64,000 bases of DNA from Alphaproteobacteria bacterium. GTDB taxonomy: Bacteria; Pseudomonadota; Alphaproteobacteria; Micavibrionales; Micavibrionaceae. This document shows positions 43,456 through 51,563 of the stretch, one piece after another. A program made the translations under genes and the position numbers. How positions within the stretch are numbered: the stretch's first letter is position 1; each line of letters opens with the position of its first letter. The stretch is taken from the NCBI GenBank assembly GCA_018000295.1, contig JAGNKE010000005.1, positions 62,001 to 126,000 of the forward strand, written 5' to 3'. The notes beneath the pieces are model-generated. The model was not told where the DNA came from. It made no database searches and saw nothing but the letters and a program-made list of their open reading frames with translations.

Positions 43456-44674
43456 CTAGCAACTCCTCACGCTCAGAAAGATAAGCACGAACCATACGCC
43501 CTTTATCGGACAACAGAAGGACAGGGGCATCGGCAAGCGCATAAACTCTAGTCCCATCAGCGGACGACACTGAACTCTCCCAGCCGGGCGACAAAAGCGT
43601 CAAAGGCGTCCGCACGTAAGTATAGTTATTATACTTAAAAGCGCTTGTACGACCGTCTACGCCGGTAACGGAAAGCTTCACAGCTTCCTTAGGCATAACC
43701 CCGGACAAAGCCGCTGACATATCAACATCTCCGGCCGCCAAAGTCACACCGGGTTGCATGAGGGGAGCCTTGGCAAAGGGCCCGTTACCAGGAATAACAG
43801 CATCAAAACGGTAATAGACAATATCCCTGTTGGTCTCCAGAGTGAAAATAATAGGGGTATCAAGACCAACCATCTTCATGGACATATTGCCGTGACCGAA
43901 ATCGTTCTGTGCTGAAACCCGCACCATATTCACAAGATCAGCCTTCCCGTCACTCTGAATTGCAAAGTTCCCAACCCACGAAATATCCTCGATAGGCCAA
44001 GGCGACCCGGAGCTGTCGACCATACTGATACTGGTAACATACCCGAAGGCTAGCTTTATGGTAAGAGGGGGACTCCCAGGATCAAGGGAGATGTTCTGAA
44101 CAACACTCTCAGGCCTGGGATAAGGATGAACAGGAGTCTCGGTAGACTCTACAGTCCTGTCCAAGCGCTCAAGCAGGGTTCGAATTTCATTTGGCCGCAA
44201 AGGAAGAATTCTGTTAAGAGCGGCTTGAAAAGCACCCTTTCTGAAATCATCCTCAAGCTGCTCGGAGGTTTTCTGAAATTCATCAAGACCCTCATCTTCC
44301 TCAAATTCAAAAGGATCCTTCTCAGGATTTTCAACATCGAGAGCTGGCATAGACTCAAGCACACTCTCATCAGGAGCATCATTCTTATCATTATCCTGGC
44401 CGGCAACCTCTGCTGACTCGCCACCGCCGACTCCATCTTCCAGATCGGAAAGGCCGCCATCTTCAAGGGCCCCATCACCAGAAGAATCGTCGTCGACGGC
44501 TGGAGAACCTAATTCCCCTGCGGCATCCTCGACCTCAGAGGTTGGAGATGCGCCCCCATCCTCCTGCGCGTGAGCCGGAAACGCAACGGTTGCAGAAACA
44601 AAGAGCGCACCAGCAGACAAGCAACTGGCGACCCCAACTAATAAGAAATTAAAATTCGATGTTTTATTTTTCAT
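43448..44674 (-). CDS. icmK: IcmK/DotH (TraN-like) outer-membrane core protein
   Basis: DotH forms the outer-membrane ring of the type IVB core with DotC, DotD and DotG. I chose ATG 44674 (408 residues) because it puts a signal peptide (LLVGVASCLSAGALFVSATVAFPAHA) at the N-terminus; the longer frame adds 39 residues. A Gly/Asp/Glu-rich region to about residue 110 is followed by the family core: FGYVTSISMVDSSGSPWPI, ISWVGNFAIQ, and the terminal YVRTPLTLLSPGWESSVSSA and ADAPVLLLSDKGRMVRA. The 206-base gap to icmL may hold an internal promoter. Confidence 0.94.
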   Translation of the reverse strand: MKNKTSNFNFLLVGVASCLSAGALFVSATVAFPAHAQEDGGASPTSEVEDAAGELGSPAVDDDSSGDGALEDGGLSDLEDGVGGGESAEVAGQDNDKNDAPDESVLESMPALDVENPEKDPFEFEEDEGLDEFQKTSEQLEDDFRKGAFQAALNRILPLRPNEIRTLLERLDRTVESTETPVHPYPRPESVVQNISLDPGSPPLTIKLAFGYVTSISMVDSSGSPWPIEDISWVGNFAIQSDGKADLVNMVRVSAQNDFGHGNMSMKMVGLDTPIIFTLETNRDIVYYRFDAVIPGNGPFAKAPLMQPGVTLAAGDVDMSAALSGVMPKEAVKLSVTGVDGRTSAFKYNNYTYVRTPLTLLSPGWESSVSSADGTRVYALADAPVLLLSDKGRMVRAYLSEREELLDE

Positions 44675-44880
44675 GACGAAAGATCTAACCCAGAAACTCA
44701 AAAACTTCGTTAAACGATACAATGGAAAATTCTGATTGTCACGTACTATCAACACCGTATCACAAATAATATTAAAACAAAACAACAACAACGCTCACAG
44801 AAGATAAGAAAAAACAAAACTTAAGGCATGGTCCATGCTGCAGCTAAGGAAGCAGGGGGGGGGCGGTGCCCAAAAGCAGG

Positions 44881-45585
44881 TTAGCGGGGAACCGCGACCC
44901 ATTGCTCAATACCCACTCCATTGGGGCTTTCAAGGCGGGGGACGCGAACAACAACAACCGTTACGAGTAGTCCCGTATTCTGTGTGCGGGCTCCGGATTG
45001 ATAAGTTAAAATCAGTGGAACCTGAACCACCCACTGGTAGCGGCCGGCAACCAGTCCTTCAGATTCAAGAATGGGGGCGCCTTTGGGGGCGGCGGTAAGA
45101 ACCTGCTGATTGACCTCCACCATTTCAATAATTCTTGATCGTTGAAGTGCTTGTGTAAAGCTCTCCCATCCGCGCTTGGTAAAATTACGAGACGCCTCTT
45201 GGAGTCTCCGGCGGTAATCGCTAAATCCGAAAGTCATGACCTCGGTGGAGGCTTGGGCAACCCAAGACATGAGCGCTGGAGCGCTAAGGTTGGGTTGATT
45301 AAGGGGGACCATAGGAACAAGGCGACCGTCCTCTGTTGTCGCAAAATATCGATGCTCGGGCTGGTGGGCGTAGATGACATAATACATCGCACCAATTAGG
45401 CCTAAGATAATAAGGCTCTGTATGAGCGTAAGCTTAAGAAGGCTCCGGTAGCCGTCCCTGTAAAACTCATTCCGTATGACCACGGTACCCAACCCGGAGG
45501 TGTCGGCCTCAGGCTCAGCATCAGCCCCTTCCTCAGTTGTTTGCGGCTCCGAGGGGGGGTGTTTTTTAGTGATTTTGCCTAGCAT
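44881..45585 (-). CDS. icmL: IcmL/DotI (TraM-like) inner-membrane protein
   Basis: DotI forms inner-membrane rings in the type IVB apparatus and has a periplasmic VirB8-like domain. The 234 residues comprise a polar N-terminus, one membrane helix near residues 52-71 (LTLIQSLIILGLIGAMYYVIY), and the periplasmic domain with PLNQPNLSAPALMSWVAQA and FSDYRRRLQEASRNFT. The C-terminal YQWVVQVPLILTYQSGARTQ strand pair is typical. It is the first gene of the minus-strand block and diverges from the five-paralogue cluster. Confidence 0.93.
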   Translation of the reverse strand: MLGKITKKHPPSEPQTTEEGADAEPEADTSGLGTVVIRNEFYRDGYRSLLKLTLIQSLIILGLIGAMYYVIYAHQPEHRYFATTEDGRLVPMVPLNQPNLSAPALMSWVAQASTEVMTFGFSDYRRRLQEASRNFTKRGWESFTQALQRSRIIEMVEVNQQVLTAAPKGAPILESEGLVAGRYQWVVQVPLILTYQSGARTQNTGLLVTVVVVRVPRLESPNGVGIEQWVAVPR

Positions 45586-45852
45586 AACATTCTATTCTGG
45601 GAGTTAACTGCAAACCCATTATCTTTTTTTGGAGAAAAAAAATCAATCCCAAGTATCAATTATTAATGATATTTATACTTTTGGTTAAAAATCGTGCCTT
45701 TACCAAAACCGTTATGCTAGTATAACCTCTAAAGGAAGGCGGGCGCTTACGCTTGTATCTTTGTGCGTTTTGTGGGCAACTCAGGATCAGTCCATATTAC
45801 ATTGCCCGTTGTTTTCATTTGCCAGTTTGGTTATATTACTAAAGACCTCATT
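45586..45852. promoter_or_regulatory. Divergent promoter region between icmL and the paralogue array
   Basis: These 267 AT-rich bases separate two outward-facing transcription units and must carry both promoters. For the rightward one, TTTACC (45699-45704) and TATAAC (45721-45726) are spaced by 16 bases and look like a sigma-70 promoter. No perfect CtrA box or inverted repeat was found. Confidence 0.45.
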
Positions 45853-47334
45853 ATGACGAAGATGCTAACGATCCGTAACCTTAAAAACTCCAGTATTATT
45901 GGGCGTATGATTTTTCACATCTTCGCCCCTCTCGCGATTGCTGTCGTAATTACGCTTCTTTTAACCCACTCGGCTTATGCAGCTTGTGGATGTTTGGTTG
46001 GCACGTGTTCGTCAGCGGATTGCTCGGCCGCAAGCAGTCAGCTCGATCAGTATCATGACGACATTGAGCAAAACACTCAGGATGAGTTTGATGACGATCT
46101 AGAGGCCTTTGAGGACTGGCTTGTAGAGCAGTTTTTTGAAGGGGAGGTGGTGCCGGCAATGGCTGACATGACCACCCAGATGAATGCCGTTGCGATGCAG
46201 CAAATGAATATCATTGGCGCTTTCATGGACGCTGACATTCAAATGGATACGCAAAGACTTTTCCAGCAACTTCAGGCGGAGGCTCACAAGGATTACCGCC
46301 CCTCCGATGATTTTTGCTGGTTTGGGACAAACGTCAAGAGCATGGCGCACTCGGAAATCAAAGGAAATCACAATGCTTTGGCGTTATCGGCCATGAGCAT
46401 TAAGCGACAGATTGGAAACGCAAATCTAAACTCTTCTGCTGGCGTTGAGCAGGATTTGAGGGGAAGATGGGGGCAGTTTGTCGATACTTACTGTGATCCT
46501 AAAGACAACAATTGGCTGGTTCCTTCTGCGCTGCCTCCTGAAATAGACGCCACTGATAATCCGCCGGGCAGTTTTTACGGCCAGCTGTCCGGGCTTGAGT
46601 ACGCCTGTGATCGTGATGGCGATTTCCCCGGACCTGATGCGAATCGTGGGGGGCCCAAGGGCGCGACAGATCCATGGCGCACAAACATAGATATTGACTA
46701 TACCCGTTTGGTGGAAGCACCAAGGACGCTCGATATAGATATTTCAAATGCCACAATGACCGATGACGAGGAAGATGTCTGGGCTCTTTCAAGAAATATT
46801 TTTGGTCACGAGGTTCTTACAAGAGATCTTTCTCGGCAAAAGACCCAGTCGAATAATGGTAAGAAGCTTTATCTGGCGGTAAGAAGCATTGCCGCAAAGC
46901 GCAGTGTCGCGCAATATTCTTTCGACAGTATAATAGGTCTGAAAACGGCCGGTACGGGATCTAATTTGGCTGCCGGTTCTCAGGTCCGCGAGTTTCTTGG
47001 GTCGATCATTAAGGAGATTATGCCTCTATCCACGCCTGACGAAGAAATATACGAATATATGGGAGAAGAGCCGAGCTATTATTCCCAATTGGAAATCATG
47101 AGCAAAAAACTATATCAGAATCCAGATTTTTACGCCAATCTCTATGATACACCGGCTAACATCAAGCGTAAACACGTGGCCATGCAGGCTATTGAGGTGA
47201 TGCTTGACAGGGCGATTTATGAAAGTCAGCTAAGAAAAGAGATGGTGGTCTCAGTTCTCCTTTCCAGTAAAATAAGGGCGGCCCAAAGAGAGGCCAATAA
47301 GCAGGTGGTAAACGCAACCGGGGGGCAAAAATGA
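45853..47334 (+). CDS. Exported protein of the five-member AHKDY family, copy 1
   Basis: A 493-residue protein of a family I do not recognise. The signal peptide ends near HSAYA, and the mature N-terminus is Cys-rich (CGCLVGTCSSADC). An acidic helix follows, then the shared core: AVAMQQMNIIGAFMDADIQM, AEAHKDYRPS (A at residue 144), FCWFGTNVKSMAHSE, QIGNANLN and TYCDPKDNNW. The C-terminal block PSYYSQLEIMSKKLYQNPDF then YANLYDTPANIKRK starts near residue 407. Probably periplasmic or surface. The longer frame from 45763 would precede the signal peptide by 30 residues, so I chose ATG 45853. The next gene overlaps by ATGA. Confidence 0.85.
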   Translation: MTKMLTIRNLKNSSIIGRMIFHIFAPLAIAVVITLLLTHSAYAACGCLVGTCSSADCSAASSQLDQYHDDIEQNTQDEFDDDLEAFEDWLVEQFFEGEVVPAMADMTTQMNAVAMQQMNIIGAFMDADIQMDTQRLFQQLQAEAHKDYRPSDDFCWFGTNVKSMAHSEIKGNHNALALSAMSIKRQIGNANLNSSAGVEQDLRGRWGQFVDTYCDPKDNNWLVPSALPPEIDATDNPPGSFYGQLSGLEYACDRDGDFPGPDANRGGPKGATDPWRTNIDIDYTRLVEAPRTLDIDISNATMTDDEEDVWALSRNIFGHEVLTRDLSRQKTQSNNGKKLYLAVRSIAAKRSVAQYSFDSIIGLKTAGTGSNLAAGSQVREFLGSIIKEIMPLSTPDEEIYEYMGEEPSYYSQLEIMSKKLYQNPDFYANLYDTPANIKRKHVAMQAIEVMLDRAIYESQLRKEMVVSVLLSSKIRAAQREANKQVVNATGGQK

Positions 47335-48794
47335 CCGGAGAGGGCAAACCTCAGTCAGAGGCAGGCGGCTTTGCTCGCCCCAAAACGACACTGGGGTGGG
47401 GTCTGAAACTGTCGCCTTTTGTAAAAAAGTTTCTTCTGGTATTTATCATGATTTCGGTTTTGGCAGGGTCAACCCTGACAATGAAAAGCCGGGAATCCGA
47501 AGCCCTTTGTATTCCTTGCTGGATGTGCGGCCCTATAGATTGCATCATTGTGCCCATTTTGGTGGAGATTATCGCTGAGATTTTTGAGCTCATCATTGAA
47601 GAAAACATCGAAGACCATATCAACAATGAAATAAACTGGATCGTCGAGGATTTCTTCGAGGATTTCTGGGTTATTGGTTTGGCGGAAATGACAGAGTTTC
47701 TCTCCGCCATGGGGATGTATCAGATGGAAATTGTAGGCGCGATGCTTGATGCAAAGCATCAGCTTGAGACCCAACGTCTGTTCTGGCAGTTGCACGCCGA
47801 AGCTCACAAGGATTACCACCCCAGCGATGAAATTTGCTGGATGGGGACGGCAGCCAGAAGTATGGCTGCTTCGGAAGCTCGCGGCCTTTTTAATAAGCGG
47901 GTATTGGCAGATTTTGGACTTGATCGGCAGCTTGGCAACGCAAATATGACCGGAGCCCAGTCTGTACAAAGAGACAAGGCTTCGCGATGGAGGCAGTTTG
48001 TAAGAACCTACTGCGATCCTAAGGATAATGACTGGGGGGGGCCAGGAACCGGTTTGGATTTGGCCTGTGATCATGACGGTCCCGGAGGGGCCGGAACGAC
48101 TGGGGCGACGAATCCGGCCAGAAAAAATATAGATATTGACTATGCGCGGTTAATTGACCAAAGGCGCACACTCGAAGTTAATTTTGAAGGCGCCACGGCC
48201 ATTCCACCCCCTGCGGACGAAGAGGATGTATTCGCTATGTCCGCCAATCTTTACGGGAACAGCGTCCTCTCGCGTAACCTGTCCCGTTTGAAACTAAGAA
48301 GCAAAAGTGGACAAAAATTATATTTGGATCTTCGCAGTGTCGCCGCAAAGCGAAGTGTGGCGCAGAATACGTTTAACTCGATTGTAGGGATGAAGTCTGC
48401 CGGAACATCGGATACATCCCTTGTTTCTGGTGGTCCACCCTTGACTCGGACCTTTTTAGCGGCGGCATTTAAAGAGCTGATGCCTCCGGCTACCCCTGAC
48501 TCAGAGATTTACGCCATTATTGGCGAGAACCCGAGCTACTATGCACAGTTGGAGGTTTTAGCAAAGAAGATATACCAGAATCCTGACTTCTACTCTGGTC
48601 TTTACGACAAGCCCGCTAACATTGCACGCAAGAGTACCGCCATGAAGGCAATAGACCTGATGCTTGATAGGGTCCTTTTTGAAAGCGAACTGAGACAGGA
48701 GATGATTCTTTCGGTTCTCCTCTCAAGCTATTCAAGGGACGATTTCAGGGCCCTTAACAACACCATAATCAACACACAAAAAGCGAGAGATTAA
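47331..48794 (+). CDS. Exported protein of the AHKDY family, copy 2
   Basis: A 487-residue second member. The signal/anchor helix KKFLLVFIMISVLAGSTL near residues 32-50 lies behind a longer cytosolic N-terminus. The mature N-terminus carries CIPCWMCGPIDC. The core follows: MEIVGAMLDAKHQLETQRL, AEAHKDYHPS (A at residue 158), ICWMGTAARSMAASE, QLGNANM and TYCDPKDNDW. The C-terminal GENPSYYAQLEVLAKKIYQN block is present. It is closest to copy 1; both have CDPKDN and an EEDV-xA-S-N-LYG-xSVLSR segment. It overlaps copy 1 by 4 bases, so expression is coupled. Function unknown. Confidence 0.85.
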   Translation: MTGEGKPQSEAGGFARPKTTLGWGLKLSPFVKKFLLVFIMISVLAGSTLTMKSRESEALCIPCWMCGPIDCIIVPILVEIIAEIFELIIEENIEDHINNEINWIVEDFFEDFWVIGLAEMTEFLSAMGMYQMEIVGAMLDAKHQLETQRLFWQLHAEAHKDYHPSDEICWMGTAARSMAASEARGLFNKRVLADFGLDRQLGNANMTGAQSVQRDKASRWRQFVRTYCDPKDNDWGGPGTGLDLACDHDGPGGAGTTGATNPARKNIDIDYARLIDQRRTLEVNFEGATAIPPPADEEDVFAMSANLYGNSVLSRNLSRLKLRSKSGQKLYLDLRSVAAKRSVAQNTFNSIVGMKSAGTSDTSLVSGGPPLTRTFLAAAFKELMPPATPDSEIYAIIGENPSYYAQLEVLAKKIYQNPDFYSGLYDKPANIARKSTAMKAIDLMLDRVLFESELRQEMILSVLLSSYSRDDFRALNNTIINTQKARD

Positions 48795-48816
48795 ACAGTT
48801 GAGATAATATGCTGTC

Positions 48817-50217
48817 ATGATGATCAAGTTTCTGAAGCTAAACGGCGAATCGAAATACAAAAAGACTTTTAGACGGAGTCTGGTTTTTGCTGTTGTTTTA
48901 TCTCTTCTTCTAACCCCCTCACGGCAGGCCTACTCGATTTGCTGTTCCTGTGCTGCCCTGCTTGCGCTTATAGATCCTTTTGTATGGCAAGAGGCAGAAG
49001 ACGATTTCAATGAGAAGCTGAATGAAGAGTTTCTCAGGTTGGAGCGTTTTATTGTTCACGAAATGTGGGAACAAAGCATCCTGCCGACGATGATGCTGGC
49101 AGCCGAACAATTTACTGCAGTGGCCATTCAGCAGGTTATGGCGATAGGAACCTTGTTCGATGCCAAGCAACAGTTGGAGACGCAACAGCTCATGCAGGTG
49201 ATGCAGGCAAGAGCCCACAAGGACTACATACCCAGCGTAGAAATGTGCTATTACGGGACGATGATTAAAAGCTTGGCCGCGACGGAAAGAAAGGCTGAGG
49301 TGAATGCCGTCATAATCAGTCAACGTTCCCAGGACCGTCAATTGGGCAACGCTCATCAATCTGCCACTTACGGCAATGATATAGATAAAGCGAATCGCTT
49401 GGCTCAATTCACAGCAAAATATTGCGACGAGCATGACCGGGATACGGCACTTTCAACTTACTGTTCAGCTCTTGCTTGGGCAGGCCTTACCGTAGCTCAG
49501 AGACAGCAGTTAAACAGAGATATCGATTATTTTTCTGTAATTGATTCTCCTTGGACAATAAAAATGGATTTCACGAACACGACAATATCGGCTGCTGGTC
49601 CTCCTGCAGTCGACAATATTGAGGAAGAGGACGTTCTCTCCCTGGCCAGCAACCTTTTCGCACACAACGTTTTCCCGCGGGTTCCGGCCCGGCTTCTGGC
49701 AAATAACATTGATCCAAGGCACCCGGCCTTAAGCGATATGCAGCAAGCGTATATGGAGCTTCGCTCTATCGTGGCAAAACGTAGCGTAGCTGAAAACAGT
49801 TATAACGCTATAGCAGCGATGAAATCCGATGGAAGTACAGCCTTGGATGCGGGGGGTAACGTAGTGCCCATGAACGCAAGAATTTTTCTTGAGCCAGTCC
49901 TGACGGAACTTGGGGTGCCCGCTGCAGAAGTTTTGGCTCTCATAGGCGAAAACCCGAGCTACTATGCCCAAATGGAGCTCTTAACCAAGAAAGTGTATCA
50001 AAACCCTGACTTCTTCACGAGCCTGTATGATACCCCGGCCAACGTAGACAGGAAATTGGTCGCTTTGCAGGCAATAAAGCTAATGCAGAAGTTTGATCTT
50101 TTCAAAAGCTTCCTCCGTAACGAGGCATCTTTTGCAGTTTTGTTAGAACTAGCCGTGGTGGATCTTCAGCGAGAGATTGAAGATCAAATAAAGACCGCTA
50201 ATACGACGGATGATTAA
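48817..50217 (+). CDS. Exported protein of the AHKDY family, copy 3
   Basis: A 466-residue third member. The signal peptide RSLVFAVVLSLLLTPSRQAYS is followed directly by ICCSC. An amphipathic acidic helix (residues about 50-85) leads into FTAVAIQQVMAIGTLFDAKQ, ARAHKDYIPS (A at residue 133), MCYYGTMIKSLAATE and a QDRQLGNAH segment. The YC-x-E-HDRDT region replaces CDPKDN. The C-terminal GENPSYYAQMELLTKKVYQN and FDLFKSFLRNEASF blocks are very close to copy 4. It lies 22 bases after copy 2. Function unknown. Confidence 0.85.
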   Translation: MMIKFLKLNGESKYKKTFRRSLVFAVVLSLLLTPSRQAYSICCSCAALLALIDPFVWQEAEDDFNEKLNEEFLRLERFIVHEMWEQSILPTMMLAAEQFTAVAIQQVMAIGTLFDAKQQLETQQLMQVMQARAHKDYIPSVEMCYYGTMIKSLAATERKAEVNAVIISQRSQDRQLGNAHQSATYGNDIDKANRLAQFTAKYCDEHDRDTALSTYCSALAWAGLTVAQRQQLNRDIDYFSVIDSPWTIKMDFTNTTISAAGPPAVDNIEEEDVLSLASNLFAHNVFPRVPARLLANNIDPRHPALSDMQQAYMELRSIVAKRSVAENSYNAIAAMKSDGSTALDAGGNVVPMNARIFLEPVLTELGVPAAEVLALIGENPSYYAQMELLTKKVYQNPDFFTSLYDTPANVDRKLVALQAIKLMQKFDLFKSFLRNEASFAVLLELAVVDLQREIEDQIKTANTTDD

Positions 50218-50219
50218 TC

Positions 50220-51542
50220 ATGGTTTTTGTAACGATAAGAAAATACTTTAAGAAGCCTATTCTTCTTGTTCTTTTTGTTATTTTTCTCTGTACGGCGCCT
50301 GTGACTGTAAAAAAGGCAGAGGCCATCTGTTGCGGCTGCTGCAGCTGTCTTACAGACGTTGTTTTTCCAGATGATCTGATCGCGTGGATCGAGAATTGGA
50401 TCAACATCAACATTCATATTTTTATTGAACTCACACTTCACCGGATATTTTTCATGGATTGGGAGTTTTGGCAGGAAAATCTTCTTCCGGCCATGATGGC
50501 GATGGCTGAGCAGCTGGCTGCGGTCGCTATGCAGCAAATGACCATATTAGGGGCATTTATTGACGCTCAGGAGCAGTTGGAAACCCAAAGGCTTTTTCAG
50601 CAACTCATGGCAAAGGCCCATAAAGATTACCATCCCAGCATCGAGATGTGCGAATTCGGAACGAGAATAAAAAGTTTGGCTGCAACGGAGCGCAGGGGTG
50701 AATTGGCTGCATACGCTCTAAGCCAGCGCTCGCAAGACAGGAATCTTGGTAACGCGAACGTTGCGGCTTTTGGTGGCCCGAGAAGCGATATCAAAAGTCG
50801 GGTTAACCAATATCTCTCAACCTACTGCGATCGCAGGGACAACAACGATGCTCTGGGTTTGATTTGTACGACGGGTGCAGGCGCCGCACAAAGAGAAAGG
50901 TACAACAAGGATATCGACTTCCCTCGGACTATTGCACACCCTTGGACGATCAACGTAAACCTTACGAACTTCGGTGCCGCAACGCCCCATGAGGAAGATA
51001 TCTTTGCCTTGGCTCAAAATCTTTATGCATTTGATACATACGATCGGCCTAACGCAAAAACGCTTGAGAACAACCCGACTCGGGAGGTAAACGGAGCGCA
51101 GCAGGCCTATCTGGATATGCGTTCCCGTGTGGCGCAGTTAAGTGTCGCAGAGTCAAGCTACAACGCTATAGTTGGGTTGAAGGCAGAGGGCACAGGCGGC
51201 TCACGCACTTTTATTGAGGCGTTTCTTCAGAATTTAGGACTGGCGGCTGCAGACGCCACAGCGTTGCTGGGGAATAACCCAAGTTACGACGCGCAAATGG
51301 AGATACTGACAAAAAAAGCTTATCAGGATCCAAGATTTTACACCAACCTCTACGATAAACCTGCGAACGTTGAAAGAAAGGGCGCTGCCATTCAGGCAAT
51401 AGGGCTGATTCAAAAGTTCGATTTATTCAAGAGTTATCTGCGAACGGAGGCGTCTCTGTCTATCTTGTTGGAGTTGGCCGTGGAAGACCTTCAAAACGAA
51501 ATAGAGGACGCTATCGATGATATCCATACTGCGTCTGAATAA
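50220..51542 (+). CDS. Exported protein of the AHKDY family, copy 4
   Basis: A 440-residue fourth member, the shortest. The signal peptide KPILLVLFVIFLCTAPVTVKKAEA is followed by ICCGCCSC. The core: LAAVAMQQMTILGAFIDAQE, AKAHKDYHPS (A at residue 133, same as copy 3), MCEFGTRIKSLAATERRGE, QDRNLGNANV and TYCDRRDNND. The C-terminal block has NNPSYDAQMEILTKKAYQDP, so one Tyr of the usual SYYAQ is Asp here. It starts 2 bases after the copy 3 stop. A close copy 3/copy 4 relationship suggests the latest duplication. Function unknown. Confidence 0.85.
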   Translation: MVFVTIRKYFKKPILLVLFVIFLCTAPVTVKKAEAICCGCCSCLTDVVFPDDLIAWIENWININIHIFIELTLHRIFFMDWEFWQENLLPAMMAMAEQLAAVAMQQMTILGAFIDAQEQLETQRLFQQLMAKAHKDYHPSIEMCEFGTRIKSLAATERRGELAAYALSQRSQDRNLGNANVAAFGGPRSDIKSRVNQYLSTYCDRRDNNDALGLICTTGAGAAQRERYNKDIDFPRTIAHPWTINVNLTNFGAATPHEEDIFALAQNLYAFDTYDRPNAKTLENNPTREVNGAQQAYLDMRSRVAQLSVAESSYNAIVGLKAEGTGGSRTFIEAFLQNLGLAAADATALLGNNPSYDAQMEILTKKAYQDPRFYTNLYDKPANVERKGAAIQAIGLIQKFDLFKSYLRTEASLSILLELAVEDLQNEIEDAIDDIHTASE

Positions 51543-51563
51543 CTTATCTCTAGGATGGTTGAC

